64,000 nucleotides of DNA from Corella eumyota (Eukaryota > Chordata > Ascidiacea > Phlebobranchia > Corellidae). The stretch spans positions 5,332,001-5,396,000 of the forward strand of contig OY720103.1 in assembly GCA_963082875.1 (NCBI GenBank), in the 5' to 3' direction. Positions 34,356 to 49,155 of the stretch are shown in pieces. The translations under genes were made by a program, and so were the position numbers. Position 1 is the stretch's first letter, and every line of letters begins with the position of its first letter. Below the pieces are notes generated by a model. It ran no database searches and was not told the origin of the DNA. It was given only the letters and a program-made list of their open reading frames with translations.

Positions 34356-37300
34356 TGGCAGTAAAGAGCTACTTACATTTGCCATAAACTTGACCTTGAA
34401 TTACAAAAATTTTTAAAAAAAACTTTTTTTTTATCATAATATTTGTTGAATTTTTAATTTTATGCTTTACATAAAAACAAATTGTACTATTGATATTTAA
34501 ATTTACAAATACGTACTTACAATATGCCAACAAGTGCCGAAGTTTATTTATTTTTCTTTTTTTGTTTTTATTTTGTTGTTTAGCGACGAATGCGTTCTGC
34601 GCCAATATTTTGTTTTGTAAAATAAACGAAAAATCGCTTTACACCATGTTTTAATAGCATTATATTTATAACTTTGTAAAAAAAAAACAAGTTAAAGACG
34701 AAGTAAACTTGTTTAGATAAAGGCAAATTCATTTTTAGATTCAAATATACGTTTGCTAAAGTTACCAGTACAAGCAAACTATCTTTGTGATTTTAAATGT
34801 ACCTTTTTATGATTTTTTGAGCATACATAAATTTAAAAGCTTTATTAATTCTAGCAACCTATTTAGTTTAACTTATAATTCATGGCTTAATTTTAGTTAA
34901 ATGCTATCATTAATGTTGAGATGTCCTTTGTTGGAAAAAAACTAATGCTGATTGATCTGTATTAAAAACGCATTTCTCCATTGCAATTCGCACATCCTTA
35001 ACAAATAAGCACAATTTCAAACAAGGGAATAAATAGCTGGTATTTCTTTCCGATTGCCCACACTCTGTTTACGTAATCAGGAAAACAACGAAGACATGCT
35101 ACGTCAGGCACCACGCATTACACTTGGTCATTTGGCAGAGACTTCGCTTGCAAGTATCTGAAGAGAATCGAATCTCAATGCGATCAAAGGTCAACTTTTT
35201 AAAGCCCTGAATGACGTTGGTTGTGCGTAATACCCGGAATTTTTTACCTAAATCAACGTCAACGGAGCCACTGGAAAATGCGATTTATGCCGTAAATGTA
35301 ACCCCGAAATAGAATTCATAAGGATAAACCTTTGTTCGTTCCAAAAAACAAAAAACGATAAAATCAACATGTAAAACCTTGACACATCCAAAATACCTAC
35401 AACAACAAGTCTTTAAAATTTTATTTGATAATTCTCACGGCCTAAGATTTAACCTTGCATTTTTGGGTCCAGTAGTAAAGCGGCGAGTTGAAAGGCTGAC
35501 GCGCGCTTAATTATAGTGAAAAATGTCCCAATTAATTCGCGAGATCATTAAGCTCGAAATCGAAAAAATGATTGTGTCAATTAAAGTGTTTTGTCGTTTT
35601 CTGGTGAGCAGAGAATTCTGGGTTTTTGCATAGAATTAGAATAAGAGGAAACCGAATGGACTACATTGATTGGTTAGAATTTAGATATGATTGGTCACAC
35701 CCAAATTAATATTTTAATCGAGGATAAAGTAAATATTTAATTCAGTTACAGAAAAGTTTAGAAAACTTGCATCAAAAATCAGTTAACCAATCTTAAGAAA
35801 CAATTAAATTTAACGGCCCCATTACCAATACCAATTTTCAAGATAAGTTAACTAAAATTAGCCTACGTTGAAAATTGTTTATTATAAAACGTCGAAGATA
35901 ATGAATATCGCAATTCGTATCTCAAGTGTTAAAATTTAGCAATTTTTAAAAATCCTTAGTGTCTTAGATAAGCAAATCAATTAGATTGAGTTTTTTTCAA
36001 AAGTTAAAGCTTTCATTGAAGATAATATATCTTTACAAAAGCATACGAATCTGATACAAATGTCAAAATAATTTTAAAATATTTTGCCTTTTTAAAAATC
36101 TTAAAAATATTTTAATTTTTATGATTGTTCTACCTTTAAAGCAACATTTTTTCTTATTTATTTCAATTAATTAATAAATATTTGTTTGAAATAATTTTTT
36201 GGTAAAAAAAAATTCAACAAACGGGCGTATACCCTTATACAATAAATACGATGTATTTACATGTATATTGAAACGATTATTATAGCTTGCATCCTGAATT
36301 CGGATTATGCATTAGAAATATCACACGTTGGAGTACTTCTATTTTATATACTGGCCATGTGTTAGACAAGACAATACGGCGCGATATGATTTGAAAGCTT
36401 ATAGGTATCAAAGAGGGAGACGCCATTTTTGTTTTCGGTCACTTAAGCTATAGGCTATTAAAGAAAGATTAAAAATTTAAAAATTGAAATATTGAAATTT
36501 ATATTGGTTAAGTCAAGCAAGGAATATGAATAAGGCTATTGTGTATTTTTTCCTAAATTTGTGTGAAGAATTTATTGTTTTAGCGGTATAAAGGTCATCA
36601 AACCATTTCAAGAATCTTTACTATTTTGCATAAAATAAATAAAATACATTCCTGCAATGCCTCTGAGCTCGCCAGCCGCAATTTATCGAAAGTTATATCA
36701 GATTGTCTAAACATTCAAATCAGAAGCGTGGATTTTCAAAGTTTTTACGAATTTTCAGCGGGCAGAAACGACGCCATTAATACAATAAGTAAATTAAAAT
36801 CGAAGCGATGTAGCCTAGATAGTTCGTTGAACTTAAATCAATAAACAGGACTGAAAGGGCCAGATCGCAAATAGATAATAAGTTTAGGAATTGCCCGAAA
36901 TCGCAAAGGTTTTTAAATTGCCGAAAAATAATTTAGAGAGAGTGACAAAAAGGTATAATTTGTTTCAGTGGGTTTTTTGTATTGGTAATTTATCAATAAA
37001 ACAATTTTAGAAGTAATAAATATAGCTAGTTTCAAAGTTAAACAAAAAAAAATTAATAAATAAAAATTAGACCGTTTTTTGTATTTTAAATTTATAAAAT
37101 ATTAACTTTAATGTTCTAAGTATAGTAAGCGGTGCTTATTTTTACAAAATTTTGTAATTGGTTTATTTTTAAAGACCGTATGAAATGCTAAATTTATAAA
37201 ACAAATTAATGCATCATTTCGAATTTTAAATTGCAGCAAAGCCCAAAAAATTAAATTTTTTTTAAACTGAACCAAGTTTATTTTCTTAAGCCTAGTCAAA

Positions 37301-40300
37301 GTATAGTTTAATTTAGTACCATGAAAATAAATTTAGTAATTTTTTTTTAATTCTTTTTTTGGTTATTATTAACTTATTTATAATTTTAGTTTCTAATTCA
37401 AAAGTGTTTGAACGACATATACTTAAAATCAAAATATTTAAAAATATAAAAAATGTTTTAATTTTTTAAAACTGTTGTAATAAAATAATTTATTATTAGT
37501 TAATATTATTTTCACATATTTTTGTAGAAATATATATTTTTTTAATATAAAAGGGTAAATTTTGAATCTGTATTATGTCACTGATTTTATGCGTAAAAAA
37601 TTCAATATTTTGGTATACACAAAATTTTCCGCTCAACTTAACCAAAAATAAAACCCGCAATATCTTCTTAAACCCGATCTATTTTCGGTGAATACACCAG
37701 AAGTGTATTGCCCATTGAAACGCTTCTATAGTTCGCTTACCTTCAAAAGCTATCGGGTAACGGCCGCATTTCGATTAATTGCCGCCGAGATTAATCGACT
37801 GAAATCGAGTAAAAAGGCTGCCAGTGCTTTGATAAGACAATGCGTTTTGTAAGTAGAAAGTGACACAGTAACGTTAGATGGGTCTTTGATAGCGCAACTC
37901 TCAATAGAAATAAGCGCCGATGATAGGCTAAACGCTCCATAAAAGGCGGCTAAATTATCGCAAAAAGCCTAAGGTTTTGTATGTTGGGAAAACAGCTTCA
38001 TTACTGTTTGCAAAACAAGACTGACGCCCCCCGAACCCCACCTGCTTAGCTACTGACGGTTTTTAGTGGTTGTTTGTGGTTAAACTAAATGGTTATTTGT
38101 GGGCGAGGCGAAGGGCCGAAACTGTAAACTATAAGTTTACCGTTTAACGAAAAAACGCGTGTTTTATTCTATAATTTCCGATCGCGTTGTTTTGGCGTAA
38201 AATGTTGATTATAACTGCTGTACGTGTTTAATTAAACCATGTTTTTTGTCATTGTGATAATAATTGTTTATTTGGTTTTTGTAAATAACATAATTTTATA
38301 TAATTAAGTTTGTCGTTGACAAGGCTTTTTTTGTAATAAAAAATCACCATATGAACTAAAAATATTCCAAGATAACCTAAATTGTTTCTGTCATTTATAT
38401 TTTTAATGAAAAATTTTAAATAAAAAAAAATTAAAATTCTAAAATGGCAAATAAACAACTTAGAAGTAGTCATTTAAATAGTTAAACAGAAACATTTATG
38501 TTAAACAACAAAAAATACAAATACAAACCATTTAAAAAAAAAACAATAACGCGACATATTTTATTTGGTTAGCCGGATGTTAATTAAGAATCGAGGCGAC
38601 CTTACTTGTCTTCCAGTTGGAATAAAAACCGCCCGTTTTTCTTTTTGTTAGGCCGCCAAAAACCATGTTCGATTCTGCGATGAAAGGATCGACTATAAAT
38701 GGCCACCGCGCTCTGAAAGCTACAAAAACATGAAATCTAGCTCTGAAAAACATTCTTTTAAGGTCCGTTTACATGTTCGTGGGCTGTTGACTAAAGCCGC
38801 GCATAAAGGCTACGACATTTTGTGTATTATTCGCAGGTTTTAGGGCCTAACGTTTTCGTGTAATTTAAGTAAGAGCAAGAAACGACCTTAGCTATGTCAG
38901 GACGCGTTACCAACACGTGAGAACCGACAACTATTTCAACGCGACGCAACTCGTTTTGTTTTTGCTCGAAAAATCGGTTTTACAACGGGTTAACAAGTTG
39001 GATTGGTGTTTTAGGCTAAGAAATCGCCGTTTAGTCGATGTAAAACACAGAACGTTACTCTTCACTCCTATAATGGTGTACTTGTATGTAGCGAGCGTGT
39101 GCAAGTAGTTAGTACTCCGTAAACACGAGATAATACATATGTCAAATTCATTGTGATGCTGGAACATTTTTGTTTGTTTGTTTGGGTCAAATTTTGTACA
39201 ACTTACACGAATAACATATCTTACAGTTTGTAAAAGATAGAAAATCACAAATACCCGTTTACTGGATGTTAAATAACATCATTACAACCAAGATTTCTAG
39301 TAATCGGCAAACACAAAATATTCCTTTAAAATCAAAAGTTCTCAAACGCCAAAATAAAAAATTATTCTTGTTTTAAATTAAAGCCTTGGTTCGACATTTT
39401 GTTTGTTATTTTAGACCAATTAATATTATATTTTTATAATTTATATATTTTTTTACAATTTTTTTATACTAAATACTTTATGAATTTGGTTTTAGATTAG
39501 AAAGAAACAAATGTGTTGAAATTGCTTAATGAATAATTTTAAATAGTATGAATTTTGGAAATATATAAAAAATTTTTATCAAAACACTATCTTTGGCAAA
39601 TTAGGTAAGTGAGTATTTTAATACATAAAAAAATTAATTTTAAATTTAAATTTTTTATAAATTAGTCAATTTTTTTATGACGATTTTACACGCATCAATG
39701 TCGTATTTAAATTGCTAAATAATTCGCGTAAATATTGACGATATTTTTCCCACAAAATACACAATGAATAATATAGTACCATGAACTTCTGGTCCTCGGT
39801 CAAATCGTTATAACGAAAAAAAAGTGTCGTTGATACAATTTGAAAAAAAAAACGCGTCAAAAATTAGGATAAAAATTTAATTTAAAAAATGCATAATAAA
39901 TATAATATTTATTGTTAACCCAAAAATTTAATTTCTAAACATAGAAAAATATACATGTCTTTAGGTATTATTTTTTAATTTTTAATAAAAAAAGAAAAAT
40001 TAAATAGTTAAAAAAATGGACCCTCCGACATTTCAATCAATTTTAACTTATTTTGACGCTGGTATTTAAGCTAAAGGGGGAATAATGTTGGGTTAAGGCG
40101 ACAGTAATCGACAGCTGGTATCCAATTAAGCAAAGATAAGGCGACACCATAGATAATTCATCCAATACAAATTAAATGAGAGCTGAAAGATCATTATAGA
40201 AAAGTTTTAAACCAATTTAAGCGAGGCGCCGGCCCTGTGCATTTAAATTCGCCAGTCTATTTTCAAACAAGCCTTTTTCATAATATTTAAAAAGTTAAAA

Positions 40301-41984
40301 TGTATTTTAATAAAATTAAAAATTTGATACTTTTGGGTAAAATTAAACAACATTTTTATTTTTGAATAATATTGCCATTATCAAATGTCTTATATGTATT
40401 CGATTAATATACAAATTTAATATAAATATGGCCTTGTATACCAATATATTAAAACAGCACACTTTACGAAGTATTGTATCTATAAATGAAACACTAATAA
40501 TAGTTTAAGCCATTTGTCATCTCCAAACATATTAGAATAATTTCAAAATGAATTGACTTATAACTATAAACGGACATATTATTCCGATAAGACCATAAGC
40601 CTACAACACAATGCTGTGACAAATCTAAGCGAGTCATTTTTCGGCGTGAAATTGACGTGGGAAAACGGGCCTCGCGATTTTCATGGTCCCGCGCAAACGG
40701 TTATGGGAAATGTAGAATTAGCTTTTTCCAATGGCAGAAGGCCACTGCAAAAAATTTTAATAAAAACCTAATTTTTTGTTTTATTTTTTAAGAAAGTATG
40801 ACTATGTAATTATGGTTTTCTTTCATGGCGAATTAGAAAAATAAATGCTACGACTTGAGTAATATCTAAAAAATTTAATTAAATTAAAAAAAAAAAAAAT
40901 TTTAGTATTTAAAAATGCTGTTTATTTATTTTTGATAAATACTGAATAAACGCTTTGTTTACTTCGCGGTATGTCATGATATGCTGATATGCTTTAAAAC
41001 TATGTGTATAAATTCATTTATGACTTGTTTTAACCCATAAATATAGAACGGGGTATGTTGTTTTATTCAACCTTATAACATTTATAGTTTTGGTTAACTG
41101 TTTTTTTTTTACAAGCAAGTAATCAAACAGAAACATGTCATTTTAATAAAGTAGTTAAATCTGTCAAATTGTTCAATATTAGATATTTAAATTTCCAGCT
41201 ATTTGAATGGACTTACCATTACCTTACTTTTTTATCACAAAAAAGCACAATTTGAATTTCTTATTACACACATGCAAAGCAAAAACGTTTAATCACGACC
41301 ACTTAGGTAAATTACAAGTTACAGCAAGGACCCAGTGAATGCAAGGTTCTTATAACGTTGACATAGCCAACAACCTACTGACTACATCAAAGCAAGTGTG
41401 AGGCTATTATAATTACACCATAGGTTGCTAGAGTTCAAAAGTGACAGTGTGACTTCATGGCAAAAGTATGAAAAGAATTTCAATTTCTAGTGAAAGTAGA
41501 ATTCGACTTTAAATAATTTTTTTAAATTTACAAACCAAAAATTAATATGCGATAAACTCAATACACCAAACACTTTGCAAATTAAATAAGCAAATGTTTG
41601 CAAATTACATAAGCGAGTCAAGGGGCAAACTTTTATATTTTACACCTTTACATGACATTAAAATGTTGCTAAAAATCAATAATAATATAATAACTTGTTC
41701 AATGGCGATTTTTATTATGCAAGTTTAAGTCAAGAGTTTCACCAAAAAAAGATTGCTTTATCAAGACTATCGTATATTAATTAGCAATTTTATATAAGTA
41801 AATAAACGAAAAGTGCCTGTTTAGTTTGACTGATTTACTAATAAAAGATACTTCTATAAAAAAGTGGAAGTCCTAGTTTCGATCTTGAACGACTTTTTGT
41901 CCGATCGTTTTGTCCCAATCGGTTAAACAATTAGTGTCGCGTGTGACAACCTAGAGTAATTGGCGACAAGCGAACTATCGACCG

Positions 41985-42105
41985 CATCGAGATGACGTCA
42001 CTAAAATTCCGTGACGTCACGAAGCGCTCGATAAAACTAACGACGACGAGGTCGATCTATTGACCACGTGACCTAGCTAGTAAAGTCACGTGACCGTTAT
42101 ACGTT
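41985..42105. promoter_or_regulatory. CRE / E-box cluster between the Irx genes
   Basis: Two TGACGTCA sites about 20 bp apart (gatgacgtcact, cgtgacgtcacg), then gaccacgtgacc and gtcacgtgac. These are consensus sites for CREB/ATF and bHLH-Zip factors. Function is inferred from motif density only. Confidence 0.4.
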
Positions 42106-42889
42106 GATCAGTGCAAAATTGTTTTACAGTGATTTTAACTTTGAGAAAATTTGTTGTAATTTTTCGTGTACTAAAACCGGTTTTTACAAAGCATTTGTTG
42201 GGTATATGGAAGGTCGTATTTACTGTTATTATCTTTGAACCATCTCGCAAGATTAGCCCGAAATTTCATAATATTTATTTTGACTAAAATATTAAATTCA
42301 TTATTCGTCGCCTTTTTAAAAAAAGGCGTTTTCGGATGCACGCACATGCAAAAAACAAATACAAATAAAATCAAAAGTCGTGACTGCTTTATCAAAAAAT
42401 TAAATCATTTGGTTAAATATCAAATGAAAAATCAAATAAAAAATCAACTTCTGTTAAAAAAAATGCATTTACTAACCTAATGAAAGATTTTTTTTCGCGT
42501 CATAAAACCACTTCTTCATGTAATGTAGTTTTTAAATGAAGTAGTTAGATTATTCACTATTTGATAAAAAAAAAATTTCTATTAACTGGTTTTTGACGTT
42601 GAAATGCTGACCTAAAGTCTGTGGGACAACTTAACGACATAAAATTTGTTTTTAATATAATTTTTTTAAGTGATTTGTGAAATATTGTTGTAGCACATTT
42701 TATTTCGCAAGATACGAAAATCAAAAACATAAAAAAATGTGGTGCCATATTTTCTAATAACAATTTAAACATTGCAATAACTTAATGACACGACCAATCT
42801 AGGGTTAAACCATGCCATAGTTGATACATTTTTAAATAGTATATGGCCCAAATTTTTTTTTAAATAGTATATGGCCCAAAAGCATTTTA

Positions 42890-43085
42890 ATTGTTATAAG
42901 ATGGTCTTAACCCTTGACTAATATTTAAACGCTGTAATTTACCCGCGCACCACAAATGGCAGTTTTATTTGTAATTTACCCGCGCACCACAAATGGCAGT
43001 TTTAGTTGTAATTTACCCGCGCACCACAAATGGCAGTTTTTATATTTAGGCCTATAAATTGGACATACTATATATACATTAAAAT
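42890..43085 (+). repeat. Dispersed repeat family, copy 2, with a 3x tandem core
   Basis: The block gtaatttacccgcgcaccac + aaatggcagtttt occurs three times in a row at about 42,936-43,042, period about 38 bp. It is followed by taggcctataaattggacat and an AT run, as in the other copies. Just upstream, tttaaatagtatatggccca is also doubled (about 42,831-42,880). Confidence 0.8.
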
Positions 43086-45649
43086 ATATCGTCCACTTGG
43101 CTTTATTATATGTAGATAGCTTTAAAGGAAGTCTTGACGTGTTCACATAACCCGCCAAGTATACTTAGATCGAATACACTAAAACTGAATCTTGTTTAAA
43201 CCGACAGACGTGAACTTTCCGAGGTTAAATACTAAGCAATTGAAATCGCGTCCCGATATCCAATTAATAAACATGACGGATGAAGACAAATGAGCTTTGC
43301 GTTTCTGAAGCGACCGAGCAATTCCCAAGCCGAGTCGCATTTGTTTTATAATCTCTATCTCGGCTTTGCGAAGTAAGGGATAATTAAGTAAGTGTGGCAA
43401 AGAGTTCATTAAATAAACCGGACCAGATTGAATTAAAAGCGCGACATTTTTTTTGGTGAGACGTAATGCAATATATCACTGGGCTAAATACAGTCAATTA
43501 AATTCGAATTTTAACAAAACCAATGGCAATACTAAAGAATTTTAAAAATCCCTTAAATCTTGAAAACTAATTTTTTTTTTAATTTAGAGAAATTAAAATA
43601 CTATTCAAAATTAAACATTTTAACATACTTAAAAACACAACGACGTTACGTATTAAACAGACTGATAATACTTCAATATTAAACAACATTTTTAGGCAAT
43701 GAAACTGTATTTAAAAAGTGACAACAAAGGCCATAACCACAAATGTATTATCGTAAAAAATATCTTGTAACAGCTAAATTATGTTATGGGTAGGACCACC
43801 TGTCTTAAAACACATTTAAACGTAATTTTGCAACTACGTATATATTAAACCTAAATATAAAGCGACATCGCCAAATTGATCTAACAAGATAATACAAATG
43901 ATTCACATAAATAATTTTACCATGTTAATTTATACCACGTTGCTTTGAACATAAAAATTAAAATGTTAGCGATATTTCAAATCAATTAAGACTTTATATA
44001 CGTTATCATTTCGATCATCACATTTTATTTAACAAAATAAAACGAAGACAGAGTTAAAATTTTGAATGATATTTTAACCCAAAGACTATGACTATATTTA
44101 TGCTATCAATTTGATCACCGAATTTAACTTAACAAGCTTAGTGGCAAATTAATAAACTGGTTAGTTAAGTTTTTTTGGTAATGGATTTATCCGGTCAGGT
44201 GCAAAAAGGAAATGCTTAGAAAAATTTTTTGGAAGAATTAATCATTTCGAAAAAAATTAAATAACTAAATATTCTAGTTTGCCTAGTAACCACCAAAGAA
44301 TAACATGCAAAATATAAGATTTACGGAGAATCCAAATAACAAAATCACAAAAATTTTTTTTTTAAAAATTACAAAAAATATTTTCTAAAAAAAAATAACA
44401 AAAAGATTATAAAAATTTAAATTATTTTTTTTAGTTTGCGCACTTGCCTATGCGCACGTGCATTTTTACCCCTTGGCCATGTACGTTGCACCATATTAGG
44501 GTCATGTGTCAAATCGTGATAACTGTAGAAAGCGTTTAATGTTTAACATTAAACACTTACGGGTTATTAATAGACGCTGGTCTTTATACTAGCGTGTGTA
44601 CGGTATGGAGATTAAATCGTTTCTTACAATAAGTTGGTTTAGTTTTTTCTTAAGCCAGCCAGCAAAAATTGAAAATTCAAATTTTTTAAAATAAATCATT
44701 TTCAAATTTTTTATTTTTGAAAACTTATATTTGTGTATTTATCAAAGCGCACAAAATAATTTAACCCGTAAATTCAATTTGATTTGCTACTTGAATTACA
44801 ATTTAAAAGTATGTTAAATGAAAATATAAAAATATATAGTTTTTAGAGTAAAGTTTGATGTAATTTAAAATGTTTTTTTCGAAACTGAAACCAAAAAAAG
44901 GACGGTGCTCTTGCGCCGCTTGTGACTATTTTGAGGTCGAAATTTATCCCCAATGCGTATAAAATAAAAAATAAACTACATAAAATAAAGTGAGTCCCAT
45001 AATATGAACTGTATTTGTAAACCTTTAGCGTTAAGCAAACTTAATTTTTTTTTTTAAATTCGTGATTAAAAAAGTTTTGATAAATGCTAAATCAGCGTTT
45101 TAAGATTCTCCCAATCGCCGAGTGTTTGTTACAAAATACAACCACACTGACGTCATATTTACAAAAATCATAACTATATATAAAACATCATCTTATCGTA
45201 AACCGACCTTTAATTATAGCGATTATTGGTAAATACAAAATTATCAATAGGAACCAAATGCAATTTTCTCCTAACGCAGTGTTTAAGCGATAACCAAAAG
45301 GGGTAGTTAGCCAGCAGTGCAGTGGCCGTAATGTAAAGCCTTCTTAGGCAAATACATTAGTTGATAAGCCCGTTTGGCTCGCAACTAATTGGCAACATTT
45401 GTTTACTGAGGCTATGTTTACGAGGGTTCACTTATAGCATCTGAGCCGGTTTGTCCAAATCGGAAATGTGCTAAGCAAGCGCGTTTAGAACACAGGTGAT
45501 AGTTGTTATAAATGCACCCTTTCTCTTAGAGACGTGTGTTTGTAATGTTGGTTTATCAGTCTATGATTTCTAACCTGTAGGGTGGCTTATACGCGTGCAA
45601 AACCGAATACACAAACTTAAATTGGTAGTTTCCTAGATTCGCACTTTTT

Positions 45650-45760
45650 TATATTTATCCTCGATGTGAAAAATCTACTTTACAGCCTAAACATGGAATC
45701 CTTTGTCATTTCAGCCCAGTATTGTGTTTATTATAAATAGTCATGTAATGTATTGCTTTT
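45650..45760 (-). repeat. SINE 3' fragment
   Basis: atttatcctcgatgtgaaaa, agcctaaacatggaatcc and cagcccagtattgtg match the reverse complement of the SINE body and tail. Confidence 0.65.
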
Positions 45761-46289
45761 AATAGCCCGACACTTTTGGCTTAAAACTATTTTTCTTAAA
45801 AATTAGGTATAAAAAAAATTTAACTGTTTAACAATTACAAATTATTTAACGCAAGTATAATATTATAAATTTATAAATCGTTTATATTTTTCTTAGTTTA
45901 AAATACAGAAGTACCTTAAAAACACTCACAACTTTATAAGACCACCTTAGTTACATTTGCAACATTTGTAAATTACCAAAAACGATTAATATCTTACCGG
46001 AATTTATTCACTTTAAAATTAAACCCCTGTTCCAGGTGTACAAGCCTTATGTGCTTTAATTAAACATTGTAATAATCCATGTCATTAAAAACGCGACGCA
46101 ATTGTGTATTTGAAAAATAGTTTTTAGGTATGGTAAGTTGCTATATTTAACTTTAGGTAAGGCGGTACTGTAAAGAATAAAAATTTAAAAATAGGATGTT
46201 ATACTTTACAAAAACTCTAACGCAATAATTAAACCAGTACGGTTTATTTAACCAACAGCCTAAATTATAGCGCTATAATAGGTATTTGG

Positions 46290-46425
46290 CCAAAAAACGA
46301 TCAGCAGCTTTAATTGGAAGCATATATAAATTTATAAAATCACAAACTGTCGAAGTTGGCTTGATACTGGGTCAGGGTAACTGATGTTACTCTATGATTA
46401 GGTCGTGAAGTCGATCTTAATAAAT
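46290..46425 (+). repeat. SINE 3' fragment
   Basis: cgatcagcagctttaattgg, aactgtcgaagttggc, actgggtcagggtaactg, ttactctatgattaggtcgt and gaagtcgatctt are the family's body and tail. The head is absent. Confidence 0.75.
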
Positions 46426-46654
46426 ACTAAAAACGCTAATTTTTAATTCCAGTAGGGTATTTCTATTTTACATTATTTCTATATTAAATAAGCTGCGAAT
46501 TTATTTTAAAAATTACAACGAAAAGTTTAATTATTTACATGGTCGTGATTGAAATTCTATGACAAAAAAGCGCGTTAATTAATAGCCAATTTATCTCCAA
46601 AACATTTTAATAGGCAGCATTATACGGTAGAGCCTAATTTTCATTCAATATTAA

Positions 46655-46715
46655 TCGAATTACGTCATCGCCTGGCCTCGTGACGTCATAATTACATCAC
46701 GGAATCGACTAACAT
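46655..46715. promoter_or_regulatory. CRE-like site pair
   Basis: attacgtcatcgcc and cgtgacgtcataattacatc within 35 bases, in a GC-richer patch of the Irx intergenic region. Confidence 0.35.
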
Positions 46716-48964
46716 AAGTTTTGGTCCTTTAAAAATTTACGAGGGCCCCTAAATTTCGTGACATCGCTTAAAGTTTATCAAAAAATCAATATTTCTATTT
46801 TTAATCGGTGCCAGTAAGCGCAGATTAACTGACCTAGGTTATAAACAGATTAATTTCTAGGTTTATTTAAGAGTCACGTGGTTGTGTATAAATTTTATTT
46901 CCGAGTTCACGCAAATATGCTTGGTAATATTCGGAAATAAATGTCAATTTCTCAATAATATTTCTAAGGGAAAAGTTATTAATTCGAAATTTTTTTTCTT
47001 TTTTAGATTTACTTCAGTTCCAAAAATAAGTAAATTTTTCTTTGCATTTTTTGCGCACGACCATAGAAAAATAACTAATTATTCTCTTCAATTAAAAAAC
47101 AAAAATGTTATTAAAAAATTCAATAAATTGAAAACAAATTAAATTCTAGTACAGCAATGGTTTAGCTCCATGATTTTAAATTTAGGTCTAATTTTTGGAA
47201 ATAACAAAATTAATTTAAAAACAAGCTCGTCCATCTTGCAGAGAAATGCAAATTACTGCAGGAACCGAAGTTACGCAATTTTCACTCCGTTCAAGCGCTA
47301 CCTGACATTTAAAATCTCATATCTCATTGATCAAAACTCAAAACTGTTATCTCTAGATTTCACGCTAAAGAATTGCCTCTTGGCAACTCTATAACAACCG
47401 AATAACACCTCGCATATGCGCTGGATATTCAAAAATACGCCTTTTGCGCGGCAAAGGGTTACCACTAAAGCGAAGAGAACGCGTAAACAAAATGAAGGGA
47501 GCGGAAAACTCGTGCCGCTCTTTAATTATGCAGGTATCAATCGGCCATCAAATTGGAAGATTAAGTCGCTCTCAGTTGATAGGGTGTCGTAGCTAAGCAT
47601 ATTTGACCGCAAAAAACGCGCGATAGCAACTCTTTAACAACGAAAGGCAACAATATGCGCCAACAACATTTTAAAACTTCTGTTTTAAAACGTAATTGAA
47701 AATATTTAAAGAGTCGTGTTTTTGGCGGGGAGCGGATATAAAATTCGTATTGTTTTAATAATTACACGCAACTTTGCGAGCTGTCAAATGCTTCAAGGAA
47801 AATTAAAAATACCGAAGATAAATTCATCTCAAATCAAGAAGTACAAAAATTCAAAAAAATGTTAAAAATTTAAATTTGAATTTTTTTTGTATTAACAGTC
47901 GCAAAATCATATTTTTAATTAATTCAGAAACTTTTATATGGCAATAATTTATACCAATCTAAATTTACCCAATAAAGATATCCAATATACAGTTTAAAGT
48001 GCCATACTAATGACTTATACAGACATAAAAAACCACAACAGATAGACCTTACTTGTAAGTATATCACCAATTCAATTTACACACTTTAGTTTCGAATATT
48101 GTAAAAACACTTGTTAAAGAAAAATGTAAGCAATCTGACATATATATCTAATCAGTAGCTAATATCATTGAATACATAAATGCAATTTGTTGATAAAATG
48201 CGTTGGAATGTTAAATAAAAAGACGTTTTTATTGGTTAAGTTGTTAAATTGTTAAACAAAAATACAGTAATTCACAATAGCAATTTTAGTAACATCTGCT
48301 TGTTTTATAATTTTGAAAATTACAATTTTATTGTTAAAAAATAGTTTCATTTAATATGAGTTTATACCAAACAAAAACCTGACGCCCTTTTAAATTACTG
48401 AGATTACAAAGTTTCTTAAATTAGCAACGTCGCTTATCTTACGTCAAATTAACAGGGAATAACGTCACTATAGTTAACATACTACCATTACCTAATCAAT
48501 CACATATGTTAACCGTAATTCGTTGTACAAATTTAAAAAAATTAACGATGTAGCGAACTTACGTAAGCGCGTATCTTCCACTACTATCACGGGACCTTCA
48601 AATTTACTATAAACTTTATTTAAATAGGGGATTCCCCCGCGAAACGTGACTCGTTAACATGTTAGCGGGCGAAGCGATAACGGTAAGCAGTTCGACTGCT
48701 TTGGAAGGGTGACCGTTTGTACAGAGTTCACGACTAGTTTTGATTCGCTTTAACTAACTGAGTTAACATTTATTAAATTTTTTTGAACTCTTTTTCGTTG
48801 GATTTGTTGTTTATTTTCGAGTGATAAAATCCTTAGCGAAACGAGTAGGCGGAAGAACAGTTCAAAGAATAGAAAAAAATTCCGTGGGATTTTGCGAAAC
48901 TACCAGCGGCATCGTAGTATGTCTTTATTTACCACATCAACACTCAACTTTAAACTCTACATTT

Positions 48965-49155
48965 CCAAAAGGTGACGTCACAGCAACGTGACGTCACATA
49001 CATAATAGGGCCGTAATAAACACACGATCGCTCGCGTAGGCTCTGGACGCGACGGCGAAAAATGACGATTACGCGCTAATAGACCGAAGCCGTGTCACGT
49101 GTCCAAAACAGAAAATCAAGTTTCCCACGCGCGGTGACGTCACGTCCCAACACGA
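48965..49155. promoter_or_regulatory. CRE / E-box cluster
   Basis: ggtgacgtcacagcaacgtg continues into a second tgacgtca. A gtgtcacgtgtcc follows near 49,095 and a third tgacgtca near 49,136. The patch is GC-rich (48,590-49,470). Candidate enhancer or unannotated promoter. Confidence 0.4.
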